A stretch of 64,000 nt of DNA, taken from F23-B02 sp946405205 (GTDB taxonomy: Bacteria > Bacillota > Clostridia > Oscillospirales > Oscillospiraceae). Each line of letters opens with the position of its first letter. Positions within the stretch are counted from its first letter, which is position 1. A program made the translations under genes and the position numbers. Where the stretch lies: assembly GCA_946405205.1 (NCBI GenBank), contig CAMJGL010000006.1, positions 1 to 64,000 on the forward strand. The letters run 5' to 3'. This document shows positions 24,501 through 34,051 of the stretch, in pieces. The notes under the pieces are model-generated. The model saw only the letters and a program-made list of their open reading frames with translations. It did no database searches and was not told where the DNA came from.

Positions 24501-25943
24501 ATGGCAACAACCTCTATCTGGCGGGTCAAGGGGTGGCTGGGTAAGGTGGTCATTTATGTGGAGAACCCGGACAAGACGGAGAACCCCGCATTTTATGAAA
24601 AGCAGGAGATGACAGAACGGCAGGCCCAGGGCCTTTCCGATGTCATTGATTACGCTGTGAACAGCGAGAAAACTCAAACGACAGGTGAAGCCACGGAGGT
24701 CATGCAGCAGTTTATTTCCGGCGTCAACTGCCACCCGTCCACCGCCCGTGAGGAAATGATCGCCGTCAAAAAGCGGTTCGGAAAAGAGGACGGCACTGTG
24801 GCCTACCACGGCTACCAGTCCTTTGCCCCCGGAGAAGCCACCCCGGAAATGGCCCATGAGATCGGGGTCAAGCTGGCACAGCAGCTTTGGGGCGATAAGT
24901 ACCAGGTCATCGTTGCCACCCATCTGGATAAAGACAGCCATCTGCACAATCATTTTGTGGTCAATACGGTGTCTTTTCTGGACGGCCTCAAATACCACCG
25001 CACGGAAAAGGACTATTACGAGATGCAGAAAGCCTCCGATGCCCTTTGCCGGGAGTATGGCCTTTCGGTCATTGAAAATCCTCAGCGTGGGAAGTCCAAG
25101 CAGTACGGCGAATGGAGAGCCGAACAGGAGGATCGCCCCACATGGCGGGGCCTGATCCGCGCCGAGATTGACGAGGTGATCCGCCAGTCCATGACCGAAC
25201 GCCAGTTTTTCGACAATCTACGAAAGCGTGGCTATGAGGTCAAGGTTGGCAAGGATATTTCCGTGCGGCCACCGGGCAAGGAACGTTTTGTCCGCCTGGA
25301 ACGAAACTTTGGCGAGGACTATTCCCTGGAGGGCATCCGCCGCCGTATTCTCATGCAGCAGCGATCCGAGCGTCCACTGCCTGAGCCGGAACATAAGGTG
25401 CGCCATGTCAGGTTGCGGGGTGACTTCAAAAACACAAAGAAAGTCACAGGCTTTCGGGCGCTGTATTTTCATTACTGCTATCTGCTGGGCATCTTCCCAA
25501 AAGACCGGCCGAAAAGCAACAAACGCCTCCACTTCCTTCTCCGGGAGGATTTAGCAAAGCTGGACGCCATATCGGAAGAAACAAAGCTGCTGGTGCGGAA
25601 CCACATTGATACCGCCGAGCAGCTTTCTTCTTATAAGGAAGATTTGGAGCGGAAAATTGAATCGCTGACTGCCGACCGCAAGGCTCTGTACCGAAAGCAG
25701 CGCACCGTATCGGTAAAGTCCGATGATGACGCTCTGACCAGGGTCAAGGAGCAGATCACAGCTATTTCTAAGGAGCTGTCGGCGCTGAGAAAGGAGGTGA
25801 GATTATGTGAGGATATTTCCATACGCTCCGGCGTAATCAAAGAGAAAATCAGAGCTGTCCGGGAGGACGAACAATCTCAGGGAAAGGAGAACAAACGCGA
25901 TGAACAATTCAGGCGACGCAGCGGAACAGGTCGTCAGGCTTAG
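24501..25943 (+). CDS. MobA/VirD2-type relaxase
   Basis: The 480-residue relaxase nicks oriT and leads the strand into the recipient. The HUH motif is 'HLDKDSHLHNHFVVN'. The likely catalytic Tyr lies near the N-terminus, but I cannot choose it with confidence. The C-terminal third is a charged coiled coil (about 360-460). The start at 24501 was chosen because family members begin 'MATTSIWRVKG'. The 3' end overlaps the pcfB-like gene by 44 bases. Confidence 0.9.
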   Translation: MATTSIWRVKGWLGKVVIYVENPDKTENPAFYEKQEMTERQAQGLSDVIDYAVNSEKTQTTGEATEVMQQFISGVNCHPSTAREEMIAVKKRFGKEDGTVAYHGYQSFAPGEATPEMAHEIGVKLAQQLWGDKYQVIVATHLDKDSHLHNHFVVNTVSFLDGLKYHRTEKDYYEMQKASDALCREYGLSVIENPQRGKSKQYGEWRAEQEDRPTWRGLIRAEIDEVIRQSMTERQFFDNLRKRGYEVKVGKDISVRPPGKERFVRLERNFGEDYSLEGIRRRILMQQRSERPLPEPEHKVRHVRLRGDFKNTKKVTGFRALYFHYCYLLGIFPKDRPKSNKRLHFLLREDLAKLDAISEETKLLVRNHIDTAEQLSSYKEDLERKIESLTADRKALYRKQRTVSVKSDDDALTRVKEQITAISKELSALRKEVRLCEDISIRSGVIKEKIRAVREDEQSQGKENKRDEQFRRRSGTGRQA

Positions 25944-26715
25944 TTTAGAAGGAACCGAGGTTGCCTTAAAGCTCACCGGCTCCGCTGCCAAAAACATTGC
26001 CGCCGCCATTTATGCGGTGCTGAAAAATCGGGATAAGAACAAGATCAAGGGCCGCCAGCGTCTCACCGCCATGCTGAAAAGCGGCAAGGAACTCAAGGTA
26101 TTCACTATTTCGGAAGAACACCTGAAACAGTTTGCCACCGAAGCCAAGCGTTACGGCGTTGTCTATTGCGCCCTGCGCGGCAAAGAGAAATCCGCAGACG
26201 GTATGGTGGATGTGATGGTGCGGGCCGAGGACGCATCGAAAATCAACCGTATTGTGGAGAGGTTCCACCTTGCTACGGTGGATACGGCGTCCATCAAGCA
26301 TGAGATCGAAAAGACACGGGCTGAGAAAGGTGCTGGGGAGAAAATGGAGGCTCCCGCCGTTCCCGAAAAGGGCCAGCCCGAAAAGAGCGATGAGGACAAA
26401 CTGCTGGACGAGATGCTGGGTGCGCCCACAAGGAAGGAGGAGCCTGCACCGGTAAACCCCTCTGCGGCGAGGACGGAAAAATCCCCTCCGTCCGCGCCTA
26501 CCTCAGAGCCGCCCAGCAAAACCGCCGAGGGTGCTGCTAAAAGCGCAGAGCAGCGTCCCTCCGTCCGCAAGGAACTGAGGGATATTCAGGCGCAGCGCAG
26601 GCAGGAAGAAGCGGCAGCTCCGGTCAAAGAGCCGGAGCGCACAAAGAAACCGGCGGCCAAAGCCAACCAGCATAAACAGCCGCCCCGTAAAAAGAAGAAA
26701 GCAAAGGAGAGATAA
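25900..26715 (+). CDS. PcfB-family (DUF3801) conjugation protein
   Basis: The 271-residue protein has a DUF3801 N-terminal domain ('AAEQVVRLSLEGTEVALKLT', 'YAVLKNRDKNKIKG', 'RYGVVYCALRGKEK'). The C-terminal half is low-complexity, rich in Pro/Ala/Glu/Lys, with a basic end. PcfB-like proteins link relaxosome and coupling protein in pCF10-type systems. It starts inside the relaxase gene after AAAGGAG. Confidence 0.85.
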   Translation: MNNSGDAAEQVVRLSLEGTEVALKLTGSAAKNIAAAIYAVLKNRDKNKIKGRQRLTAMLKSGKELKVFTISEEHLKQFATEAKRYGVVYCALRGKEKSADGMVDVMVRAEDASKINRIVERFHLATVDTASIKHEIEKTRAEKGAGEKMEAPAVPEKGQPEKSDEDKLLDEMLGAPTRKEEPAPVNPSAARTEKSPPSAPTSEPPSKTAEGAAKSAEQRPSVRKELRDIQAQRRQEEAAAPVKEPERTKKPAAKANQHKQPPRKKKKAKER

Positions 26716-26718
26716 GCC

Positions 26719-27615
26719 ATGAGTAATTTCGATGATATTTTTGAAGGCAATGCCTCCCGGAAAGGCCAGACCAACCAGCCCTTTGACAAGGAGGCATGGG
26801 CTGAGAAAAAGCAAGCCGAGCGTCAGGCAGTCTACGACCTTGCCGATACCACGGCAGAAGCCGTCAGCGCAAACGGCAGTAAATTTCAGGCGTATCTGGA
26901 TGTGCAGACCCGTTTCAGCCGTTATTCTGCCACCAATGTGCTGCTGATCTTGGCACAGAAGCCGGACGCCACCCAACTGAAAGACTTTGACGGTTGGAAA
27001 GACGCCGGTGCTTCCATCAAGCGTCAGCAGAAAGGCATTTCCATTCTGGAACCCGGCGAGGAATATGAGCGTGAGGACGGTTCTATCGGAACCTCCTACA
27101 ATGTGAAACGGGTCTTTGATATTTCCCAGACCACTGCACGGGTCAAGGTGCAGCCCTCTGTCAGCATGGATGACCGGCTGCTTTTGAAAGCCCTGATCTC
27201 CCGTCCGACCGTGCCGATGCAGATGGTGGACGATCTGCCGAACCACATGGGCGCACTGTACGACCATGACCAGCAGGTGATTTTCGTGCGCCGGGGCATG
27301 AATGCCGCCGATATTTTCCGCAGCGTTTCCAAGGAACTGGCTCATGCGGAGATCGCCGCTGTGACCAAGGACTACACCCGTGAGGGCGCAGCCTTTGCCG
27401 CATACAGCGTTTCCTATATACTCTGCAGGGAATACGGCGTTGACGCCAGCGGTTATGATTTCAGCCGCCTGCCCGACAGCTTCCGGGAGAGCGATGCCCA
27501 GGGCGTCCGTGCCGCGCTGTCGGAAATCCGGGATACTGCCGGGAATATCTCCAGCCGCATGAGCCGTGCGCTGGAACAGAACCGCCAGCCCAAATCCAAA
27601 GAACAGGAGCGCTAA
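26719..27615 (+). CDS. ArdC/LtrC-like protein with degenerate peptidase motif
   Basis: The 298-residue protein has an ArdC-like ssDNA-binding N-terminal domain ('RFSRYSATNVLLILAQ', 'DGWKDAGASIKRQQKGISIL'). The C-terminal domain resembles ArdC metallopeptidases, but where HExxH is expected it reads 'KELAHAE', lacking the first His. It probably binds incoming single-stranded DNA without proteolysis. It follows the pcfB-like gene by 3 bases. The family call is by eye. Confidence 0.7.
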   Translation: MSNFDDIFEGNASRKGQTNQPFDKEAWAEKKQAERQAVYDLADTTAEAVSANGSKFQAYLDVQTRFSRYSATNVLLILAQKPDATQLKDFDGWKDAGASIKRQQKGISILEPGEEYEREDGSIGTSYNVKRVFDISQTTARVKVQPSVSMDDRLLLKALISRPTVPMQMVDDLPNHMGALYDHDQQVIFVRRGMNAADIFRSVSKELAHAEIAAVTKDYTREGAAFAAYSVSYILCREYGVDASGYDFSRLPDSFRESDAQGVRAALSEIRDTAGNISSRMSRALEQNRQPKSKEQER

Positions 27616-27618
27616 GGT

Positions 27619-27807
27619 ATGGGGAAAGAAGAAAAACGTGTCCTCACGCTGGACAAATACGAGCATGGCGTTGTGGTCAACGCCCTCAATGAAATGCGAA
27701 ACGACCTTCTGGAAGAACAGCGTTCCACGGACATCGTGGATGAGGTGCTGTTAAAAGCCATTGATGCCCCCACAAAGAAGGTGCGAGGACGAGATGAAGC
27801 AAGATAA
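27619..27807 (+). CDS. small conserved ICE protein
   Basis: The 62-residue charged helical protein 'LDKYEHGVVVNALNEMRNDL' lies between the ArdC-like and virD4 genes and overlaps the virD4 start by 14 bases. It is a regular member of this operon in related elements. I know of no function. Confidence 0.6.
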   Translation: MGKEEKRVLTLDKYEHGVVVNALNEMRNDLLEEQRSTDIVDEVLLKAIDAPTKKVRGRDEAR

Positions 27808-29593
27808 CCGCCAGACGCAGCTTATTCTCTGCCTGTTCGGTATTTTTCCTGTGGTATGGCTGGGGCTTCTCATAGCCCCGGCTGTATCGGGCGGATTGCC
27901 GGAGATCATCACAGCGTTTCCGGTAGCGATGAATGACCCATTTCATATCGTGCTTTGTGAGGACAGCCTGAAAACTGTCCTCATTGCTTTATGCGCGTAT
28001 GGAATGGGCATCGGCATCTATTTCTCCACCCGGCGCAACTACCGTAAGGGTGAAGAACACGGCTCTGCCAAGTGGGGCGACGCCAGAACCGTGGACAAGA
28101 AATACCGGGATAAAAGGCCGGAGCAAAACAAGCTGTTTACGCAGAATGTACGCATGGGTCTGGACGGAAGAAAGCACCGGCGAAATCTCAATACGGTAGT
28201 CATCGGAGGCAGCGGTGCGGGCAAGAGCTTCAACCTCGCCAAGCCCAATCTCATGCAGGCCAACACCTCATTCGTGGTGCTTGACCCCAAGGGTGAGCTG
28301 GTCAGGGATACCGGGTATCTGCTGGAGCAGAAAGGGTATGAAGTCCGGGTGCTGGATCTTCTGAACATGGAAAAGAGCTTCTGCTACAATCCTTTTGTCT
28401 ACCTCCGGGATGACAACGATGTGCAAAGGCTCGTCACCAACCTGTTTAAGTCCACTACCCCCAAGGGAAGCCAGTCACAAGACCCCTTTTGGGATACGGC
28501 AGCCAGTATGCTTCTTCTGGCGCTCATTTTCTACTTGAAGTATGAAGCGCCGGAGGACGAGCAGAACTTCCCAATGGTCATGGAAATGCTGCGGGCCGCA
28601 GAAGTCCGGGAGGATGATGACTGCTATCAGTCACCGCTTGACGAGCTGTTTGAACGGCTGGAGATGCAAAATCCCGACCACATCGCGGTCAAGTATTACA
28701 AGGACTATCATTCCGGCAGCGCCAAGACCCTGAAATCCATTCAGATCACCCTTGCTGCAAGACTGGAGAAATTCAACCTTTCCTCTCTGGCGGCGCTGAC
28801 TGCCACGGACGAGCTGGAGCTTCCTTCTCTGGGTGAAAAGAAAGTGGCGCTGTTTGCGCTGATCCCGGACAACGATACCAGCTTCAATTTTTTGGTGTCC
28901 ATCCTTTATACGCAGATCTTCCAACAGCTATTCTGGCTGGCAGACCACAAGTATGGTGGGAGCCTGCCGGTTCCTGTCCACTTCCTGATGGACGAGTTTG
29001 CGAATGTGAGCCTGCCGGATGACTTCGATAAGATACTGGCGACCATGCGCTCCCGGAATGTGAGCGTGACCATTATCCTGCAAAACATCGCCCAGCTAAA
29101 GGCGCTGTTTGAAAAGCAGTGGGAGAGCATTCTGGGCAACTGTGACGAAATGCTCTACTTGGGAGGAAACGAAACCAGCACGCACAAGCTGATCTCAGAA
29201 TCCTACCTTGGAAAATCCACGATTGACACCAACACCTACGGTAAGTCCAGCGGGCGCAGCGGCAATTACAGCACCAACTACCAGATCACCGGGCGTGAGC
29301 TGATGACGCCGGACGAGGTACGCATGATGGACAACTGTTATGCGCTGCTGTTTATCCGTGGCGAGCGTCCGATTATGGACGAAAAGTACAATCCGCTGAA
29401 ACACCCCAATGTGGCCCTGACCGCTTTGGGAGGCGCACCAACCTATGAGCATGGCAAGACTGACCATGTGACCGCAACAATCTCTATCGGCGCTGTGACC
29501 GAATCCGAATTGCCGGAGCCGGAAACCGCCGTGGATGATACCATGGAGCTTCTGTCCAACGAGGAGATAGAGGCTCTTTTTCATTTAATCTAA
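27794..29593 (+). CDS. virD4: VirD4/TraG-type coupling protein
   Basis: The 599-residue membrane ATPase brings relaxosome DNA to the secretion channel. Two N-terminal membrane helices (about 12-32 and 58-78) are followed by Walker A 'GGSGAGKS' near 137, 'VVLDPKGEL' and Walker B 'FLMDEFANV' near 396. The start at 27794 follows a GAGGACGAG purine tract; a longer in-frame start was dropped. Confidence 0.92.
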   Translation: MKQDNRQTQLILCLFGIFPVVWLGLLIAPAVSGGLPEIITAFPVAMNDPFHIVLCEDSLKTVLIALCAYGMGIGIYFSTRRNYRKGEEHGSAKWGDARTVDKKYRDKRPEQNKLFTQNVRMGLDGRKHRRNLNTVVIGGSGAGKSFNLAKPNLMQANTSFVVLDPKGELVRDTGYLLEQKGYEVRVLDLLNMEKSFCYNPFVYLRDDNDVQRLVTNLFKSTTPKGSQSQDPFWDTAASMLLLALIFYLKYEAPEDEQNFPMVMEMLRAAEVREDDDCYQSPLDELFERLEMQNPDHIAVKYYKDYHSGSAKTLKSIQITLAARLEKFNLSSLAALTATDELELPSLGEKKVALFALIPDNDTSFNFLVSILYTQIFQQLFWLADHKYGGSLPVPVHFLMDEFANVSLPDDFDKILATMRSRNVSVTIILQNIAQLKALFEKQWESILGNCDEMLYLGGNETSTHKLISESYLGKSTIDTNTYGKSSGRSGNYSTNYQITGRELMTPDEVRMMDNCYALLFIRGERPIMDEKYNPLKHPNVALTALGGAPTYEHGKTDHVTATISIGAVTESELPEPETAVDDTMELLSNEEIEALFHLI

Positions 29594-29608
29594 AGGAGGA
29601 ACAAAACC

Positions 29609-29968
29609 ATGAAAAACCTGTTTCACAAGACCAAGAAGCCTGTTAACCACAACACTAAGCTGGAGCGCAAAGTCAAGAAGGGCTTCCGCTTCTACGCAAC
29701 GGCTGTCCTGTCCATGACCCTTGTGCTGGGAATGGCTGTTACTGCCCACGCTGCCGGCGATCCCATCACGGTGGTCAACAACCTGTCCGATTTCATCTTT
29801 GGCCTGATCCGCGCCGTGGGCCTTATCCTGTTGGGTTGGGGCATCGTCCAGGTGGGACTTTCTCTCCAGAGCCATGACCCTTCCCAGCGTTCCAATGGTT
29901 TCCTGACGCTGGCAGGCGGTATCGTCATTACCTTCGCAAAGGAGATTCTGACCCTCATCACAGGCTAA
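29609..29968 (+). CDS. Maff2-family membrane protein (VirB2-like)
   Basis: The 119-residue protein has a basic N-terminus, a signal-like hydrophobic segment ending 'AVTAHAAG', and two further hydrophobic helices ('FIFGLIRAVGLILLGWGIV', 'FLTLAGGIVITFAKEILTL'). This matches the Maff2 family of CTn elements, often compared to pilin-like VirB2 or TrbC proteins. AAAGGAGG lies just upstream. It probably contributes to the transfer channel. Confidence 0.85.
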   Translation: MKNLFHKTKKPVNHNTKLERKVKKGFRFYATAVLSMTLVLGMAVTAHAAGDPITVVNNLSDFIFGLIRAVGLILLGWGIVQVGLSLQSHDPSQRSNGFLTLAGGIVITFAKEILTLITG

Positions 29969-30054
29969 GCGGTTATCACCAAATAATATCTGCGGGATAT
30001 GCGGCAGGGCGGGAAACCGTCCTGCCGCTGTTTCGCTGAAAGGAGGAAGAAACA

Positions 30055-30891
30055 TTGAGTGATAACTGGGTTGTCCAAAATCTTGAGAACGCTTTGAACA
30101 CATGGAATGAAAAGCTGGCGGAGATCTGGCAGCTCATCACCCAAAGCCCGCAGCAATTCAAGGGCGGTGCCATTTGGGGCGTCATTGTGGACATCCACGG
30201 CGCATTGCAGGCCATTGGTCTTGCGCTGTTGGTGTTGTTTTTCGTCGTGGGCGTCATGAAAACCTGCGGCTCATTTGCAGAAGTCAAAAGGCCGGAACAC
30301 GCCCTGAAGCTGTTTATTCGATTTGCGCTTGCAAAAGGTGCCGTCACCTATGGCATGGAGCTGATGCTGGCCCTATTTGAGATCATCCAAGGTGTCATTT
30401 CTACCATCATGCAATCGGCAGGCTTTGGTGCAGCGCAGCAGACGGTTTTGCCCGGCGAAATCGTCACCGCCGTGGAGGAGTGTGGTTTCTTTGAGAGTAT
30501 CCCGCTGTGGGCGGTAACGCTTATCGGCGGTCTATTTATTACGGTGCTATCTTTTATAATGATCCTGACCGTCTATGGCCGTTTCTTTAAGCTGTACCTT
30601 TATACGGCGATAGCGCCCATTCCCCTCTCCAGCTTTGCCGGAGAGCCGAGCCAGAATGTGGGCAAAAGCTTCATCAAGTCCTATGCGGCGGTATGTCTGG
30701 AGGGCGCGATTATCGTGCTGGCCTGTATCATCTTCTCGCTGTTCGCGGCATCCCCGCCGACGGTTGATCCCAATGCGGCGGCAGTTTCGATGGTATGGAG
30801 CTATATCGGAGAGCTGGTCTTTAATATGCTGGTTCTCGTGGGCGCTGTGAAAATGGCCGACCGCGTGGTGCGGGAAATGATGGGCCTGTAA
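30055..30891 (+). CDS. VirB6/TrbL-like polytopic transfer protein
   Basis: The 278-residue protein has five to six membrane helices, including 'IGLALLVLFFVVGVM', 'AVTLIGGLFITVLSFIMILT' and a final 'LVFNMLVLVGAVKMADRVV'. It starts at a TTG after AAAGGAGGAAG. Position between Maff2 and PrgI fits the inner channel component of Firmicutes conjugation systems. Confidence 0.82.
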   Translation: MSDNWVVQNLENALNTWNEKLAEIWQLITQSPQQFKGGAIWGVIVDIHGALQAIGLALLVLFFVVGVMKTCGSFAEVKRPEHALKLFIRFALAKGAVTYGMELMLALFEIIQGVISTIMQSAGFGAAQQTVLPGEIVTAVEECGFFESIPLWAVTLIGGLFITVLSFIMILTVYGRFFKLYLYTAIAPIPLSSFAGEPSQNVGKSFIKSYAAVCLEGAIIVLACIIFSLFAASPPTVDPNAAAVSMVWSYIGELVFNMLVLVGAVKMADRVVREMMGL

Positions 30892-30913
30892 TTTAAGAAA
30901 GGAGCGATTACAA

Positions 30914-31279
30914 ATGGAGGTTAAAATCAACCGTGAAATCCGTAGCTATACGGAATCTATGTTTTTCGGACTGACCATGCGGCAGTTCGTTTTTTCTTTG
31001 CTGGCAGTGGTTGTTGCCGTGGGGCTGTACTTTCTGCTTCGGCCCTATGTGGGAACGGAAACCGTATCCTGGATGTGTGTGCTGGGGGCGGCCCCCTTTG
31101 CGGCGCTGGGCTTTGTATCCTACCACGGCATGACCGCCGAGCAGTTTTTGTGGGCGTGGTTCCGCTCTGAAATGCTGGAGCCGAGAGAGATCAGGTTTGA
31201 GCCGGTCAATTACTATTACGAAGCCCTCAAAGGCACTATAGAAGCCCACGAAAAGGAGGTATTGAAAGCCCATGATTAA
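30914..31279 (+). CDS. PrgI-family transfer protein
   Basis: The 121-residue protein has an N-terminal 'INREIRSYTESMFFGLTMRQ' and two adjoining membrane helices (about 25-72), the PrgI pattern. PrgI is the VirB3-like partner of the VirB4 ATPase encoded next; the two genes overlap by 8 bases. Confidence 0.88.
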   Translation: MEVKINREIRSYTESMFFGLTMRQFVFSLLAVVVAVGLYFLLRPYVGTETVSWMCVLGAAPFAALGFVSYHGMTAEQFLWAWFRSEMLEPREIRFEPVNYYYEALKGTIEAHEKEVLKAHD

Positions 31280-33626
31280 GACCCTGAGCAATCTGTTAAA
31301 ACAGGATAAGGAAAAATACAAGGTTCCCCGAAAGGTGCAGGATGTGATCCCCATCCGGCGTATGTGGAGTGACGGTATTTTTCAGGTGGGGAGCAAGTTC
31401 TCCAAAAGCTATCAGTTTTCGGACATCAACTACCAGGTAGCCAGTCTGGAGGACAAAAAGGTCATGTTCCTGGACTACTCGGAGCTGCTGAACAGTCTGG
31501 ACTCCGGAGCCACCACCAAGATCACCATTAACAACCGCCGTCTGAACCGGGCTAATTTTGAGCAGTCTATTCTCATGCCCCTGCGCGGCGACAGCCGGGA
31601 TGTGTACCGCAGGGAGTATAACCAGATGCTGCTGGATAAGGCCACCGGTGCCAACGGCATTATGCAGGAGAAATATATCACCATTACGGTGGGAAAAAAG
31701 AACATCGAGGACGCACGAACCTACTTTGCCCGTGTGGGTGCTGACCTGACGGCCCATTTTGCGGCTCTCGGCTCCAAATGCGTGGAGCTGGACGCGACGG
31801 AACGGCTGCGGATTCTCCATGACTTCTACCGCCAGGGAGAGGAAGCGGATTTCCATTTCAATCCGCGGGATATGATGAAGAAAGGCCATGACTTCCGGGA
31901 TTATATCTGCCCGGACGGAATTGAAAAGCACAGCGATTACCTGGTACTCGGCGGAACCTTCTGCCGGGTTCTTTTTTTGAAGGACTACGCCAATTATATC
32001 AAGGACAGCTTTGTGACGGAGCTGACCGATATGAACCGGAACCTGATGCTGTCCATTGATGTGGTTCCGATCCCCATGGACGAGGCCGTGCGGGAAGTGG
32101 AAAACCGTCTGCTGGGTGTGGAAACGAACATCACCAACTGGCAGCGCCGCCAGAACGCCAATAACAATTTCTCTGCCACCATTCCCTATGATATGGAGCA
32201 GCAGAGAAAGGAAAGCAAGGAATTTCTGGACGACCTGACCGCTCGTGACCAGCGCATGATGATGGCGGTGCTGACGATGGTTCTCATCGCCGATACCAAG
32301 GAACAGCTTGATGCCGATACCGACGCCGTGCTTTCCCTGTCACGCCAGAAAATGTGCCAGATGGCGGTGCTGAAATTCCAGCAGCTTGACGGTCTGAATA
32401 CAGTGCTGCCCATCGGCAGCCGGAAGATCAATGCGTTCCGTACCCTGACTACGGAGAGCCTTGCGGTGTTCATGCCCTTTAAGGTGCAGGAGATTCAGGA
32501 CAAGGGCGGCATCTACTTTGGAGAAAACGCTATTTCCCATAACCTTATCATGTGCAACAAAGCCAACCTGCTCAACCAGTCGGCTTTCCTGCTGGGCGTT
32601 CCCGGTTCCGGCAAGTCCTTCTCTGCCAAGGAATTGATTGCCTTTCTTATGCTCAACACCGATGATGATATTCTCATCTGTGACCCGGAGGGCGAGTTCG
32701 CCCCGCTGGTGGAGGCGATGGGCAGCGACATCGGCACAGTCATCAGCGTGGCCGCAGGCGGCAAAGACCGTTTGAACGCCATGTATATGGTGGAGGGTTA
32801 CGGCGAGAACAACCCGATTGTGGAGAAATCGCAGTTTATCATGTCGCTGGTGGAGCAGATCGACAAGCACGGCGTTGGCCCGCAGCACAAGTCCATCATT
32901 GACCGCTGCACGGCTTTGGTTTATCAGGAAGCGGAGGAAACCGGCATTATCCCGACCCTCTGCACCCTGCGCGAAAAGCTGATGGAACAGCCGGAGGAAA
33001 AGGCCAGAGAGATTGCCCTGTCGCTGGAGCTGTTCACCACCGGTTCCCTGGATATTTTTGGTCATGGCAGCAATGTGGATTTGGATAAGCGAGTGGTAGT
33101 GTTCAATATCCATGACCTGGGTGAGCAGTTGAAGCCTACCGGCCTTCTGGTTATCACCGACACCATGCTCAACCGCGTTACGCTGAACTGGAAGCGCGGA
33201 AAGCGCACCCATGTGTTCATTGACGAGTTCCATGTGGTCTTTGAAAATGAGTACAGCGGCAACTTCTTCAACAGCGCATGGCGGCAGTTCCGAAAGAGAA
33301 ACGCCTACCCGACGGCCATCACGCAGAACGTGGAGTATCTGCTGGATTCCGTGCAGGCCAGCACCATGCTTTCCAACTCGGAGTTTATCGTCATGCTCAA
33401 TCAGGCTGCCTCTGACCGGGAGAAGCTGGCGCGGCTTTTGAATATCTCCAATGAGCAGATGAGCTATGTCACCAACGCCGACGCCGGGTGCGGACTGATT
33501 AAGTACGGTTCCGCTTTGGTTCCGTTTGTCAACCGGTTCCCGAAAGACACCCAGCTCTATAAATTGATGACCACCAAACCGGGCGAAGGCGTGTTCGGCG
33601 GCAGAGGAAAGGAGGAAACAGCGTAA
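31272..33626 (+). CDS. virB4: VirB4-type conjugative ATPase (CD1110 family)
   Basis: The 784-residue cytoplasmic ATPase powers the channel. It has an N-terminal VirB4-type domain, Walker A 'GVPGSGKSF' near 441, a Walker-like acidic strand 'DILICDPEGEF' and Walker B 'THVFIDEFHVVF' near 650. Length and motifs are normal for the family. The downstream DUF6075 gene follows by one base. Confidence 0.93.
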   Translation: MIKTLSNLLKQDKEKYKVPRKVQDVIPIRRMWSDGIFQVGSKFSKSYQFSDINYQVASLEDKKVMFLDYSELLNSLDSGATTKITINNRRLNRANFEQSILMPLRGDSRDVYRREYNQMLLDKATGANGIMQEKYITITVGKKNIEDARTYFARVGADLTAHFAALGSKCVELDATERLRILHDFYRQGEEADFHFNPRDMMKKGHDFRDYICPDGIEKHSDYLVLGGTFCRVLFLKDYANYIKDSFVTELTDMNRNLMLSIDVVPIPMDEAVREVENRLLGVETNITNWQRRQNANNNFSATIPYDMEQQRKESKEFLDDLTARDQRMMMAVLTMVLIADTKEQLDADTDAVLSLSRQKMCQMAVLKFQQLDGLNTVLPIGSRKINAFRTLTTESLAVFMPFKVQEIQDKGGIYFGENAISHNLIMCNKANLLNQSAFLLGVPGSGKSFSAKELIAFLMLNTDDDILICDPEGEFAPLVEAMGSDIGTVISVAAGGKDRLNAMYMVEGYGENNPIVEKSQFIMSLVEQIDKHGVGPQHKSIIDRCTALVYQEAEETGIIPTLCTLREKLMEQPEEKAREIALSLELFTTGSLDIFGHGSNVDLDKRVVVFNIHDLGEQLKPTGLLVITDTMLNRVTLNWKRGKRTHVFIDEFHVVFENEYSGNFFNSAWRQFRKRNAYPTAITQNVEYLLDSVQASTMLSNSEFIVMLNQAASDREKLARLLNISNEQMSYVTNADAGCGLIKYGSALVPFVNRFPKDTQLYKLMTTKPGEGVFGGRGKEETA

Positions 33627-33627
33627 T

Positions 33628-34032
33628 ATGGCAGAAATCAAATTCAGTTCTAAGGCACACCGGGATTTCTTTGTGGAAATGATGGGTAAGTGCCGGAAAA
33701 ATGACACCTATCACCGGGCGTTCTTCTATGTAATGGGGATTGCTTCGGAAACAAGAGCCAATATCAACCGGATGTTTGACTTCAAGAATGACTGGATCAT
33801 GCCGGAGGGTATGCACGGCGGCTGGCAGACCAGCGGAACCGTCAGGGTATGTCAGCTTGCCTTTAATCTCTGGAATGGGTACAGCGGAGAACGGCAGGGC
33901 GATGAATTTACGCCTAATGACCTGTTTTGCTGTGAGTTTGCCCCTTATTTTATGGAGGGCATCAAAATCAGATACCCCGAATACTGCCGGGATATTTCTG
34001 CATCTAAAAATCAACCCGATTATGCGCGATAA
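33628..34032 (+). CDS. DUF6075-like ICE protein
   Basis: The 134-residue soluble protein ('SSKAHRDFFVEMMGKCRKND', 'HRAFFYVMGIASETRANI', 'YCRDIS') matches a family found after virB4 in this ICE type. The function is unknown. Confidence 0.7.
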   Translation: MAEIKFSSKAHRDFFVEMMGKCRKNDTYHRAFFYVMGIASETRANINRMFDFKNDWIMPEGMHGGWQTSGTVRVCQLAFNLWNGYSGERQGDEFTPNDLFCCEFAPYFMEGIKIRYPEYCRDISASKNQPDYAR

Positions 34033-34051
34033 TCAGAAACGGAGGTACTTT

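Noticed and set aside
32340..33707. 455-residue minus-strand open frame opposite virB4
   Set aside because: Shadow of the VirB4 gene; no domain, and it spans the ends of two real genes.
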